A DNA stretch of 64,000 bases from Streptomyces albipurpureus (GCF_023701525.1 NZ_JAMQAW010000104.1:1-64000); one strand, 5' to 3'; numbered from the stretch's first letter, positions 16,472-24,923 are shown. Made by a program: numbers and translations. The notes: a model not told the origin generated them from the sequence alone.

Positions 16472-17452
16472 TTGTATGCCATCCGCCTCCACGCCTTCGG
16501 CCCCGCCGAGAACCTCGTCCATGAGCACGCTGACGACCCGGTCCCAGGCCCGGGCCAGGTACGGATCGCCGTCGCCGCGGCGGGTGTCCACTACCTCGAC
16601 ACGGTCCTGCGGGGCGGGCTCGAAGGCCACCCGGCCGCACCCGCCGAGCTGCCGACCGTCCCCGGCCGTGAGGTCGCCGGGGTCGTCGACGCGCTCGGCG
16701 ATGGCACCGACCCGGCCTGGCTCGGCAAGCGGGTCGTGGCGCATCTGGGCATGGTCCCCGGCGGCTATGCCGAACTCGCCGTCACCGACGCGGCCAGGCT
16801 CCATGAGATCCCGTCGAACCTCGACGCCGCCGAGGCGGTCGCGATGATCGGCACCGGCCGTACGACCCTGGGCATCCTCCTCTTCACCGAACTGGGCCCC
16901 GGCGATGTGGCGATCGTCCCGGCGGCGGCCGGTGGGATCGGCACGCTCCTGGTCCAGTACGCCAAGAACGCGGGGGCCACCGTGATCGCCCTCGCCGGTG
17001 GGCCGGCCAAGGCAGCCCTGGCGCTCGCCAACGGCGCCGATCTCGCCCTGGACTACCGAAGCCCCGGGTGGGTCGAGCAGGTGCGCGGCTATCTCGGCGA
17101 CACCCGCGCCACCGTTGTCTTTGACTCGGTGGGTGGCGACACCGCCCGAGCGGCCGTCGATCTGCTGGGCAGGGGCGGCCGGCACATCGTGTTCGGCGGG
17201 TTCGGGGACGAGGTGACCTTCACCGACGAGGAGCTCGTCCAGCGGGGCATCACCTCGGAAGGCGTACTCGGCCCGGTGATGATCGAGAAGGCGGGCGGGG
17301 ACCTTCGCTTCCTGGAGGAGCGCGCCCTCGCCGAGGCGGCGTCCGGTCGGCTGCGCCCCGCGGTCCAACGCTTCCCCCTCGCCGACGCGGCGGGCGCCCA
17401 TCGCGCGCTGGAGACCCGGGGCACGGTCGGCAAGGTGGTCCTCATCCCCTGA
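16472..17452 (+). CDS. SoxR-regulated NADPH:quinone oxidoreductase-like MDR protein
   Basis: 326 residues of the medium-chain dehydrogenase/reductase family, quinone oxidoreductase branch. The N-terminal GroES-like domain covers about 1-120. The nucleotide-binding domain contains AAAGGIGTLLVQYAKNAGATVIALAG and TVVFDSVGGDTARAAV. The zinc ligands of alcohol dehydrogenases are missing, as expected for quinone oxidoreductases. It starts with TTG, six bases after GGGGAG, which fixes the start. Transcription should respond to redox-active compounds through the SoxR site upstream. In Streptomyces the SoxR regulon is tuned to endogenous antibiotics such as actinorhodin, so a role in handling quinone-type metabolites is a reasonable inference. 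Confidence 0.87.
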   Translation: MYAIRLHAFGPAENLVHEHADDPVPGPGQVRIAVAAAGVHYLDTVLRGGLEGHPAAPAELPTVPGREVAGVVDALGDGTDPAWLGKRVVAHLGMVPGGYAELAVTDAARLHEIPSNLDAAEAVAMIGTGRTTLGILLFTELGPGDVAIVPAAAGGIGTLLVQYAKNAGATVIALAGGPAKAALALANGADLALDYRSPGWVEQVRGYLGDTRATVVFDSVGGDTARAAVDLLGRGGRHIVFGGFGDEVTFTDEELVQRGITSEGVLGPVMIEKAGGDLRFLEERALAEAASGRLRPAVQRFPLADAAGAHRALETRGTVGKVVLIP

Positions 17453-17599
17453 CCCGTACGGCCGCTGGCCCGCACGGACCCGGCATCTCGTCGATCGGCA
17501 GGCACACCGTCCCCGTGTTCTACGGGCGGGAGCACGGGCCGGCGCGTCGACGGGGTGCTGCGGTTTCTCCCCACCCCGGACACCCGCCCCGCACCGGCG

Positions 17600-18076
17600 C
17601 TAGGAAGCCGCGCCCAGCTCGCCGAGCGCCTCATCCGTCAGCCGGTACACCGTCCACTCATCCTGCGGCTTCGCCCCCAGCGACTCGTAGAACGCGATCG
17701 ACGGGGTGTTCCAGTTCAACACCGACCACTCAAGACGCTGGTAGCCACGCGCCACACAGATCCGGGCCAACTCCGTCAGCAGCGCCTTGCCATGGCCTCC
17801 GCCACGGCGGTCGGGGCGGACGTAGAGGTCTTCCAGATAGATGCCGTGCACCCCGCGCCAGGTGGAGAAGTTCAGGAACCAGAGCGCGAATCCGACCGTC
17901 TCACCGTCGTCCGTCTCCGCGATATGCGCATACGCGGCAGGGCGCTCGCCGAACAGGGCCTCACGCAGCTGCTCCTCCGTCGCATGGACCTCGTCCAGGG
18001 CCTTCTCGTACTCGGCGAGTTCGCGGACCATGCGATGGATCTCGGGGATATCTGCGGGCGTAGCGTTACGAATCAT
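17600..18076 (-). CDS. GNAT acetyltransferase, SSAT2-like
   Basis: 158 residues. Full GNAT fold: IRNATPADIPEIHRMVRELA at the start, the acceptor strand IYLEDLYVRPDRRGGGHGKALL with the acetyl-CoA pyrophosphate loop RRGGGHGKA, and LEWSVLNWNTPSIAFYESLGA at the end. The EYEKALDEVHATEEQL and FLNFSTWRGVHGIYLEDLYV segments resemble the diamine acetyltransferase (SSAT2) branch, so a small amine or thialysine-like substrate is likely. It is 26 bases downstream of the kinase gene on the same strand, with a palindrome at their junction. Confidence 0.82.
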   Translation of the reverse strand: MIRNATPADIPEIHRMVRELAEYEKALDEVHATEEQLREALFGERPAAYAHIAETDDGETVGFALWFLNFSTWRGVHGIYLEDLYVRPDRRGGGHGKALLTELARICVARGYQRLEWSVLNWNTPSIAFYESLGAKPQDEWTVYRLTDEALGELGAAS

Positions 18077-18094
18077 AGGATTTAGCCTGCCTTA

Positions 18095-18110
18095 CCCGCT
18101 GATCAGCGGG
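18095..18110. repeat. Perfect 16-base palindrome at gene junction
   Basis: CCCGCTGATCAGCGGG is fully self-complementary and spans the stop codon of the upstream kinase gene. It could form a 6-bp hairpin with a GATC loop between the kinase and acetyltransferase genes, or be a protein-binding site. Confidence 0.5.
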
Positions 18111-18987
18111 CCAGTAGCGTCCGAGCGATGGACAACTCCCGCTCCTCCAACCCTGACCCGCCGTCCGCCAGGTGCCACAGGCTGTTCTGGAGTACCCGTC
18201 CCAGCGTCCATGCTCTGGCCCGCTCGCGATCGAGGCCCAGCGTCTCGGTCAGCAGATCGAACCGCCACCGCGTCTCGGCCGGGTCGAAGAGATTGGTGAG
18301 CGCCGGCATCAGCTCGAAACCGGGGTCCCCGGCCAGCGGCTTGGGGTCGATGGCGAGCCAGGGCTCCCGGTCGGCCGCGAGGATGTTGTCGTAGTGCAGG
18401 TCCCAGTGCAGCAGTCGGTCCCCGCTCCCATCGGCCACCTCCCTGACGGCGGCGGCACAGTCGAGCAGCAGCCGGCGCTCACTGCCATCGCGCAGGCGCT
18501 GCGCGGCGTCCGGGGCGTCGGCGAGCAGCCCGGCGGTGATCTGCCCCAGGCCGCGCATTCCCGGCGGCGCGGGCCGGGCGGCCAGTCGGGCCAGCAACTC
18601 CGCCAGGACGCGGACCGCTTCGCGGGTGTCCGGGAGCGATGACAGAGGGCGGGCGGAGACCAGCCGCTCCAGCAGCAGGGTGTTGGTGTCGGGATCATGC
18701 TCCAGGAGATGAACGGCGCCGTCCCCGTCCCAGGCCCGCAGTGCCGCGGGTTCCCCGGCGTTCTCCTCGTCGAGGGACTGGAGCTTGAGCACGGCGGGTG
18801 TGCCGTCGGCGCGCTGGACCGGGAGGGCGAGTGCGGTCTGACCGTGCATGGCGTCCCCGGTGCGCCGTAGATCCCAACGTTCCAGGAACTGCGCCGCCCG
18901 CTCGGGCAGTACCGCGACAAAGGCGCGGCCCGCCTCCCCGCCATGCTCCTGGTGGAGTTCGGCCAGTGCTTCCGGTACCTCGATCAT
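18103..18987 (-). CDS. APH(6)/hydroxyurea-type small-molecule kinase
   Basis: 294 residues with a protein-kinase-like phosphotransferase fold of the aminoglycoside/hydroxyurea resistance family (APH(6), streptomycin 6-kinase-like). The nucleotide-binding lysine is in TPAVLKLQSLDEE. The catalytic loop reads LLHWDLHYDNIL (Asp and Asn both present), and the metal-binding segment is WLAIDPKPLAGDPGFEL. Whether it confers resistance cannot be told; many streptomycetes carry such genes without a phenotype. Start chosen at 18987 (MIEVPEALAELH); the frame extends 42 bases further but without homology. It probably shares a transcript with the GNAT gene downstream. Confidence 0.82.
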   Translation of the reverse strand: MIEVPEALAELHQEHGGEAGRAFVAVLPERAAQFLERWDLRRTGDAMHGQTALALPVQRADGTPAVLKLQSLDEENAGEPAALRAWDGDGAVHLLEHDPDTNTLLLERLVSARPLSSLPDTREAVRVLAELLARLAARPAPPGMRGLGQITAGLLADAPDAAQRLRDGSERRLLLDCAAAVREVADGSGDRLLHWDLHYDNILAADREPWLAIDPKPLAGDPGFELMPALTNLFDPAETRWRFDLLTETLGLDRERARAWTLGRVLQNSLWHLADGGSGLEERELSIARTLLAR

Positions 18988-19154
18988 GACTGCGATCGTA
19001 TGGACACAGTGCCGACTCGCTCGCCTCATTTTCCGGCATCCGCACCGGCGCGCAGGGGGGCGGTTTTACGTACAGTCGTCCGCTATGGCGGGCGCGGCAC
19101 GGCCCGGGGCCACCGGATCGGCATACGCAGCGAGCCCAGAGCGGCAGGAACACC

Positions 19155-20552
19155 ATGACCACGAGCACCGTGAACGGCGGCATTTCGTTCTGGTACGCGC
19201 AGGACGGCCTCCCCGCACCCCGTGAGCCCCTTCCCGGTGACTCCTCGGCCGACGTGTGCGTCATCGGCGGTGGCTACACCGGTCTGTGGACGGCCTACTA
19301 CCTCAAGAAGGCGGCCCCAGATCTGAGGATCACTGTCCTTGAGGGCAGGTTCTGCGGCTATGGCGCGTCGGGCCGCAACGGCGGCTGGCTCTTCAACGGC
19401 ATCGCGGGACGCGACCGCTACGCCCGGCTGCACGGCCGGGACTCCGCGGTCCGGCTCCAGCAGGCCATGAACGACACCGTCGACGAGGTGATCCGGGTCG
19501 CCGCCGAGGAAGGCATCGACGCTGACATCCATCGTGGTGGAGTCCTTGAGGTCGCCTACACCCCGGCGCAGGCCGCCCGCCTCAAGGCGTTCCACTCGGC
19601 GGAAGTCGCCTTCGGCGAGAAGGAGCGGGTACTGCTCGGGGCCCAGGAGACCGCGGAGCGCATCCGGGTGAGCGGTGCGGTCACCTCCTCGTGGACTCCC
19701 TACGGCGCCCGGGTGCATCCCGTGAAGCTGGTCAAGGGGTTGGCCGCGGCGGTGGAAGCGCTGGGGGTCACCATCCATGAGTCCACTCCGGTGACGCAGA
19801 TCCGCCCCCAGCACGCCGTCACCCCTTACGGCACGGTCCGCGCGCCCTATGTACTGCGCTGCACCGAGGGGTTCACCGCCGCCATCAAGGGCCAGCGCCG
19901 GGCCTGGCTCCCGATGAACTCCTCCATGATCGCCACCGAACCGCTGTCCCCGGAGTTGTGGGACACCATCGGTTGGGAGGGCCGCGAGGCGCTGGGCGAT
20001 ATGGCGCACGCCTATGTCTACGCCCAACGCACCGCCGATGACCGGATCGCGCTCGGCGGCCGGGGAGTGCCCTACCGCTACGGCTCCCGCACCGACAACG
20101 ACGGCCGCACCCAGCCGGTGACCATCGAGGCGCTGCGCGAGATGCTGGTGCGGCTCTTCCCGACGACCGCCGGAGTACGGATTGACCATGCCTGGTCGGG
20201 GGTGTTGGGCGTACCGCGCGACTGGTGCGCCACGGTCACCCTGGATCGCTCCACCGGGCTTGGCTGGGCGGGCGGCTATGTCGGCTCCGGCGTCGCCACC
20301 ACCAACCTCGCCGGCCGTACGCTGCGCGATCTGATCCAACAGGATTCCGGTCAGTCGGGAGCGACCGACCTCAGCACGCTGCCTTGGGTGGGGCACAAGG
20401 TACGCAAGTGGGAGCCGGAGCCGCTGCGCTGGCTCGGGGTGCAGGCGATGTACGCGGCCTACCGAGGCGCCGATCGGCGGGAGTCAGCGGCCCGTAGCGC
20501 ACGGACGGACCGGGTGGCGCGAGTCGCGGACCGCGTCTCGGGCCGCCACTGA
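19155..20552 (+). CDS. FAD-dependent oxidoreductase, DAO family
   Basis: 465 residues of the D-amino-acid-oxidase-like family, closest in layout to gamma-glutamylputrescine or amine oxidoreductases (PuuB/OrdL). The FAD motif DVCVIGGGYTGLWTAYYLKK is at about residues 34-53, followed by the family segment LEGRFCGYGASGRNGGWLF. The C-terminal FAD-contact motif is GWAGGYVGSGVATTNLAGRTL. It would oxidise a C-N bond in the cytoplasm. No polyamine genes are adjacent except the SSAT-like acetyltransferase on the other strand, a weak hint of amine metabolism. The ATG is preceded by AGCGGCAGGAACACC. Confidence 0.83.
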   Translation: MTTSTVNGGISFWYAQDGLPAPREPLPGDSSADVCVIGGGYTGLWTAYYLKKAAPDLRITVLEGRFCGYGASGRNGGWLFNGIAGRDRYARLHGRDSAVRLQQAMNDTVDEVIRVAAEEGIDADIHRGGVLEVAYTPAQAARLKAFHSAEVAFGEKERVLLGAQETAERIRVSGAVTSSWTPYGARVHPVKLVKGLAAAVEALGVTIHESTPVTQIRPQHAVTPYGTVRAPYVLRCTEGFTAAIKGQRRAWLPMNSSMIATEPLSPELWDTIGWEGREALGDMAHAYVYAQRTADDRIALGGRGVPYRYGSRTDNDGRTQPVTIEALREMLVRLFPTTAGVRIDHAWSGVLGVPRDWCATVTLDRSTGLGWAGGYVGSGVATTNLAGRTLRDLIQQDSGQSGATDLSTLPWVGHKVRKWEPEPLRWLGVQAMYAAYRGADRRESAARSARTDRVARVADRVSGRH

Positions 20553-20574
20553 GCAGCCCGAGACGGGTTTCCCG

Positions 20575-20600
20575 CGGGGGGAGTCAGGGGGCTCCCCCCG
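20575..20600. terminator. Hairpin after the DAO-family gene
   Basis: CGGGGGGAG (20575-20583) pairs with CTCCCCCCG (20592-20600), 9 bp with an 8-base loop, followed by GGGGTTTG. It lies between convergent genes. The rest of 20601-20849 is GC-rich with short repeats, including three copies of AGGTCCGCCC-like units just before the protease stop, and no gene. Confidence 0.65.
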
Positions 20601-20849
20601 GGGGTTTGCGATGCGCGGGGTGGCTCAGCCCGCTCGGTGAGCCCGGCGACGGTGCTCCTTCAGCGGGCAGGACTCCTTCGGATGTCGACCCGACCCCGGG
20701 TTCCTTCGATCCGGGGCCCGTCAGGGGCGGTTGCCCCAACCCGGGCCCCTCCGACCGGGCTCCTTCGGTCCGCGGTCCTTCAGGCACGGCCCACCCCCTC
20801 GCCATCGCCCGGGTACCGCTCAGGTCCGCCCAGGTCCGCCCAGGTCCGC

Positions 20850-22712
20850 TCAGTCGGTGAAGCGGGTCAGGATCCCGCCGAGCGACTCCCAACCCTGGAG
20901 GCTCGGCCCCCACGCTCGGCCGTCCCACCACTTGTGGTGCAGCCCCGAGTCCGTGCCCCGGACGAAGAGATCGAGTCTGCCCGGCTCCCAGGAGACCGCT
21001 TCGGGTGAGCTGGTGCAGATCCCGCCGAGCGACTCCCAACCCTGGAGGCTCGGCCCCCACGCTCGGCCGTCCCACCACTTGTGGTGCAGCGCCGAATCCG
21101 TACCGATGACAAACACATCGAGCCGATCGCGGCCCCAGGAGACAGCCGTGGGGGTGCCCGTACAGACGCCGCCCAGGGACTCCCAGCCCTGGAGGCTCGG
21201 GCCCCAGGCACGGCCGTCCCACCATTTGTGGTGCAGCGCGGAATCCGTGCCGATGACAAAGAGATCGAGCCGGTCGGGCCCCCAGGAGACCGCGGCGGGC
21301 GCTCCCATACAGGTGCCGCCGAGCGATTCCCAACCGGAGATGGATGGCCCCCAGGCCCTTCCGTCCCACCACTTGTGATAGAGCTCCGAATCGGTCCCGA
21401 TCACAAAGAGATCAAGTCGGTTCGCGCCCCAGGAAACCGCTACCGGATCGCTGGTGGAAATTCCACCGAGGGATTCCCAACCCTGTACCGAAGGCCCCCA
21501 CCGGTTTCCGTCCCACCACTTGTGGTGGATCGCGGAATCCGTGCCTCGTACAAAGAGATCGAGCCGGTCGGGTGCCCAGGAGATTGCTTCCGGTGGGCTG
21601 GTGCAGATTCCCCCCAGGGATTCCCAACCCTGCGCACTCGGGCCCCAGGCATTCCCGTCCCACCATTTGTGGTGCAGGGCCGAATCCGTGCCGATGACAA
21701 ACACATCGAGCCGGTCATGGCCCCAGGACAGCGCGGTGGGGCGGCTGGTGGCGATTCCGCCCAGCGACTCCCAGCCCTGCACGCTCGGGCCCCAGGCGCT
21801 GCCGTCCCACCACTTGTGGAAGAGCGCGGAGTCGGTGCCGATACCGAAGACGTCCAGCCGGGCGGATTCCCAGGAGACGGCGGGCCCGGAGGCGGGTGAG
21901 GGACCGTACATGGCCCGGATCGCCGCGATGTCATCGGTGCTCAGCCCGGTCCGCTGGCCGATCACGGCACCCGCCGCGGTGGGCACGATCGTGTCCTGCC
22001 CATTGCTGGAGAAAGCGGTGCGCGGGTAGTGCATGATCGACCCGTAGTCATACGGGCCCACATCATCGCCATCGGTGATGTGCTGGTTGAAGTTGTGCTC
22101 GAAGCCGGGGCTGATGTTGGCCCAGACGATCGAGACGAATCGGTCGCGGTCCTCCCGGCTCTGCTCATGCCAGAGCCCGACCGCGTGACCGATCTCATGG
22201 ATGGTGTTCCCGGTCGTACAGCCGGCGCCGAGGGTGATGTTCTGCTGTCCGCGCTGCCGTCCGACGAACGAGGAGCAACCGCCCCCCGGTACGAACCGTA
22301 CGAAGTCGGGGTACTGGGCGGCGTTCGCCGCCGTCCGCTGGACGAAGCGGATCGGGGTACGGCCCTGCCAGTGCGCGATGGCATCGGTGACCCGCTGCTG
22401 ATTGGGCAGGTTCGCATCGATCTCAAAGGGCACCAGCGCGGCCGGCCAGCGAAACTGCTTCCCGGAGATGATGACCGCGGACTCGGGGAGATCGGCGTCC
22501 CCCCGCGCCATGAGTTCCTCGTTCCGTCGATCAACATCCTCGACGGAACCGAGAATGATGTCTCCCTCGAAGACGGCCTGCCCGTCGATCTCGACATACT
22601 GCACGGACTTGGCCTGGAAACTGACTCCGTCGATCAGCGCGGTTCTGACCTCTGCCGAGGAATGGAATTCACCGTGACTCTCTCCAGCCCCACTGGTCTC
22701 TGCATTGGACAT
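20850..22712 (-). CDS. Astacin-like (M12A) metalloprotease with seven DUF346-type repeats
   Basis: 620 residues. The catalytic domain (about 85-275) has the full astacin zinc motif HEIGHAVGLWH (His172, Glu173, His176, His182) and the Met-turn SIMHYP. Before it lies a short propeptide-like region. Residues from about 284 to the end are seven near-identical units of about 48 residues, each with the core RLDVFVIGTDSALHHKWWDG and GWESLGG. These match the DUF346 repeat of PLL-type lectins, and seven units suit a closed seven-bladed propeller that binds glycans. No signal peptide or membrane segment is visible at the N-terminus, unusual for an astacin. The ATG at 22712 follows AGGGGGAA; the frame continues 36 bases upstream without a ribosome site. 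It is divergent from a YbaY-like gene. Confidence 0.88.
   Translation of the reverse strand: MSNAETSGAGESHGEFHSSAEVRTALIDGVSFQAKSVQYVEIDGQAVFEGDIILGSVEDVDRRNEELMARGDADLPESAVIISGKQFRWPAALVPFEIDANLPNQQRVTDAIAHWQGRTPIRFVQRTAANAAQYPDFVRFVPGGGCSSFVGRQRGQQNITLGAGCTTGNTIHEIGHAVGLWHEQSREDRDRFVSIVWANISPGFEHNFNQHITDGDDVGPYDYGSIMHYPRTAFSSNGQDTIVPTAAGAVIGQRTGLSTDDIAAIRAMYGPSPASGPAVSWESARLDVFGIGTDSALFHKWWDGSAWGPSVQGWESLGGIATSRPTALSWGHDRLDVFVIGTDSALHHKWWDGNAWGPSAQGWESLGGICTSPPEAISWAPDRLDLFVRGTDSAIHHKWWDGNRWGPSVQGWESLGGISTSDPVAVSWGANRLDLFVIGTDSELYHKWWDGRAWGPSISGWESLGGTCMGAPAAVSWGPDRLDLFVIGTDSALHHKWWDGRAWGPSLQGWESLGGVCTGTPTAVSWGRDRLDVFVIGTDSALHHKWWDGRAWGPSLQGWESLGGICTSSPEAVSWEPGRLDLFVRGTDSGLHHKWWDGRAWGPSLQGWESLGGILTRFTD
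20853..21880 (-). repeat. Seven tandem coding repeats (about 144-147 bases each)
   Basis: The 3' half of the astacin-like gene consists of seven direct repeats encoding 48-residue blades. The last two and first two units share long identical stretches. The middle units around 21400-21620 have more A/T at silent sites, which points to divergence between units and possible recombination between the rest. Confidence 0.9.
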
Positions 22713-22822
22713 GAGTTCCCCCTGCGGTTCGACTTCCTGTCCTCGCATTCCGCAAAGAGTTTTACGGAACGTACTGTGGAATATCAGGATGAGCAGGGGC
22801 CGACAAGGGGGTACGCAAGCGT

Positions 22823-23164
22823 ATGCCGACCGTAGAAATCACGGTGAAACTCGCGCCGGGTATAACCGCCCCCGGCGCGGAAGTCACCCTGCGCGCCCAG
22901 GTGGAGGAAGTGAGCGCGGTGGACGCCCCGGCTCGGGTGGTGGCCCGCGAGGTCCTGCACGGCGTACGACTGGAGCGGCCTCAACGCCTTCTGCTGGAGG
23001 CACCACCGCCGGACCCGCGGGCCCGCTACACGGTCCGGGTGCACGCGGACAGCGACGGCTCGGGGCTGGTGGCAACCGATGACCTGGTCACCACCCGCGC
23101 CTATCCGGTGCTCACCGACGGGCATCCGAACCGCGTCGTGGTGGAGCTGAGCGCGGCGAGCTGA
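22823..23164 (+). CDS. YbaY/YscW-like beta-barrel domain protein
   Basis: 113 residues resembling the YbaY/type III pilotin (PF09619) fold: VEITVKLAPGITAPGAEVTL, a central EVSAVDAPARVVAREVLHG, then RARYTVRVHADSDGSG and an ending strand RVVVELSAAS. Members elsewhere are usually lipoproteins, but this one has no signal peptide or lipobox. It is divergent from the astacin-like gene by 110 bases, which also lacks a signal, so the two may form a functional pair. Function unknown; assignment by pattern only. The ATG at 22823 is close to an AAGGGGG run. Confidence 0.6.
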   Translation: MPTVEITVKLAPGITAPGAEVTLRAQVEEVSAVDAPARVVAREVLHGVRLERPQRLLLEAPPPDPRARYTVRVHADSDGSGLVATDDLVTTRAYPVLTDGHPNRVVVELSAAS

Positions 23165-23340
23165 CCAGAGCGGTGAGCGCGGCGAAGGCACCGGGACGGG
23201 TCATCGGCTGGTGCCGTACAAGGGGCGGAGCGGGCCAACAGGACGGGATAGCCGGGAGGGGAGCCTTGGGCGTGAAGCCGCTCCGGGCAGAAATATGTCC
23301 CGGACCACAGTGATCCGGGACACATCTGCGAACCTCTAGA

Positions 23341-23413
23341 GCCCCCTGTCGGATTCGAACCGACGACCTACGCATTACAAGTGCGTTGCTCTGGCCAGCT
23401 GAGCTAAGGAGGC
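23341..23413 (-). tRNA. tRNA-Thr (anticodon TGT)
   Basis: A 73-base cloverleaf on the minus strand. The acceptor stem GCCTCCT pairs with AGGGGGC (one G-U). The D arm is GCTC-AGCTGGCCA-GAGC. The anticodon arm is ACGCA-CTTGTAA-TGCGT with anticodon TGT at 23377-23379, reading ACA threonine codons. The T arm contains GGTTCGAATCC. CCA is not encoded. Confidence 0.97.
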
Positions 23414-23521
23414 AGCCGTAGCAGTGTAACCAACAGCGGGCCGGTCCTGGTCGAAAAACTGGTTGCCTACGGCAGCTGACAGATCAGAAAAGGCCAGGTA
23501 GCGTCACCCCACGTCCACACA

Positions 23522-23537
23522 GGTGGACTAAACCACT
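23522..23537. promoter_or_regulatory. DasR-type dre-like site upstream of msiK
   Basis: GGTGGACTAAACCACT matches the dre consensus A(C/G)TGGTCTAGACCA(C/G)T at 13 of 16 positions and lies 51 bases before the msiK start. It shares the core TGGACTA(G/A)ACC with the nagKA site at 246-261 in this window. MsiK energises chitobiose uptake, so DasR control makes biological sense, but this site is inferred. Confidence 0.6.
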
Positions 23538-23588
23538 CCTTTACTCGGATCGTCCGGCACGTTCCTGCCGGTGAAGGGAAACATCAGC

Positions 23589-24725
23589 ATGGCCAGCGTT
23601 ACTTTCGACAAGGCAACCCGCATCTACCCCGGCGGCGACAAGCCTGCGGTCGACCAGCTCCAGATCGAGATCGAAGACGGCGAGTTCCTCGTCCTCGTCG
23701 GCCCCTCCGGTTGTGGCAAGTCCACTTCTCTCCGGATGCTCGCGGGACTTGAGGACGTCAACGGCGGAGCAATCCGCATCGGCGACCGTGACGTCACACA
23801 TCTGCCGCCCAAGGACCGGGACATCGCCATGGTGTTCCAGAACTACGCGCTCTACCCGCACATGAGCGTCGCCGACAACATGGGCTTCGCGCTCAAGATC
23901 GCCGGCGTCAACAAGGCCGAGATCCGCAAGAAGGTCGAAGAGGCCGCCAAGATCCTCGACCTCACCCCGTACCTGGACCGCAAGCCGAAGGCGCTCTCCG
24001 GTGGTCAGCGCCAGCGGGTCGCGATGGGCCGCGCGATCGTCCGTGAGCCGCAGGTCTTCCTCATGGACGAGCCGCTGTCCAACCTCGACGCCAAGCTCCG
24101 TGTGTCCACCCGTACCCAGATCGCCTCGCTCCAGCGGCGGCTGGGCATCACCACCGTGTACGTGACCCACGACCAGGTCGAGGCGCTCACCATGGGCGAC
24201 CGGGTCGCGGTGCTCAAGGACGGTCTGCTCCAGCAGGTCGACTCCCCGCGCAACATGTACGACCGCCCGGCCAACCTCTTCGTCGCCGGCTTCATCGGCT
24301 CCCCCGCCATGAACCTGGTCGAGGTCCCGATCACCGACGGCGGAGTGAAGTTCGGCAACAGCGTGGTGCCGGTCTCCCGTGAGGCCCTCAGCGCCGCCGA
24401 AGCCCGCGGTGACAGCACCGTCACCGTCGGTGTCCGCCCCGAGCACTTCGACGTCGTCGAGCACAACGGCGCCGCCGCCCGGTCGCTGTCCAAGGACACC
24501 CAGGACGCCCCGGCCGGCCTGGCCATCTCCGTCAACGTCGTGGAAGAACTCGGCGCCGACGGTTTTGTGTACGGCTCCTCCGAGGTCGGCGGCAAGTACC
24601 AGGACCTGGTCGTCCGCGTCGGCGGTCGCTCCGTGCCCGACAAGGGCGCCGAGCTGCACGTCGTACCGCGCCCGGACGAGCTGCACGTCTTCGCGACCTC
24701 GACCGGTGAGCGCCTCACCGACTGA
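23589..24725 (+). CDS. msiK: Multiple-sugar ABC importer ATPase MsiK
   Basis: 378 residues of the MalK/UgpC family. This shared ATPase powers several sugar ABC importers (chitobiose, cellobiose, maltose) in streptomycetes, docking to permeases encoded elsewhere. Walker A is GPSGCGKST (about 38-46), the Q loop is FQNYALYPHMS, the signature is LSGGQRQR, Walker B is VFLMDEPLSNLDAKLR, and the switch histidine is in VTHDQ. The C-terminal OB-like regulatory domain (about 240-378) includes GVRPEHFDVV. It is an orphan: no permease or binding protein adjoins it, which is the hallmark of msiK. ATG at 23589 follows GAAGGGAA. A terminator follows. Confidence 0.95.
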   Translation: MASVTFDKATRIYPGGDKPAVDQLQIEIEDGEFLVLVGPSGCGKSTSLRMLAGLEDVNGGAIRIGDRDVTHLPPKDRDIAMVFQNYALYPHMSVADNMGFALKIAGVNKAEIRKKVEEAAKILDLTPYLDRKPKALSGGQRQRVAMGRAIVREPQVFLMDEPLSNLDAKLRVSTRTQIASLQRRLGITTVYVTHDQVEALTMGDRVAVLKDGLLQQVDSPRNMYDRPANLFVAGFIGSPAMNLVEVPITDGGVKFGNSVVPVSREALSAAEARGDSTVTVGVRPEHFDVVEHNGAAARSLSKDTQDAPAGLAISVNVVEELGADGFVYGSSEVGGKYQDLVVRVGGRSVPDKGAELHVVPRPDELHVFATSTGERLTD

Positions 24726-24753
24726 GTCCGCCTGACGAGCTCAACGCACAGTG

Positions 24754-24780
24754 ACGGCCCCGCAGTTCCGGCGGGGCCGT
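24754..24780 (+). terminator. Hairpin after msiK
   Basis: ACGGCCCCGC (24754-24763) pairs perfectly with GCGGGGCCGT (24771-24780) around a 7-base loop and is followed by TTCG. It lies 29 bases after the msiK stop. Confidence 0.85.
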
Positions 24781-24923
24781 TTCGCGTATCCGACCAAAAG
24801 CCCCACCGCTCCGGGCATTTCGGCACTCGACGTCAACACGGGATTCGAAAGGGCTCGTCGAACCGTCCCCCGCCCGAGTGACTAAATGTCGCCAAATCAT
24901 CACTGACCGCTACGCTCGCTCGC

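Noticed and set aside
19083..20396. 437-codon minus-strand open frame
   Set aside because: It is the complement of the DAO-family oxidoreductase, whose FAD motifs are unambiguous.
23341..23413. tRNA as a phage or element attachment site
   Set aside because: No second copy of the tRNA 3' end and no integrase were seen within the window.
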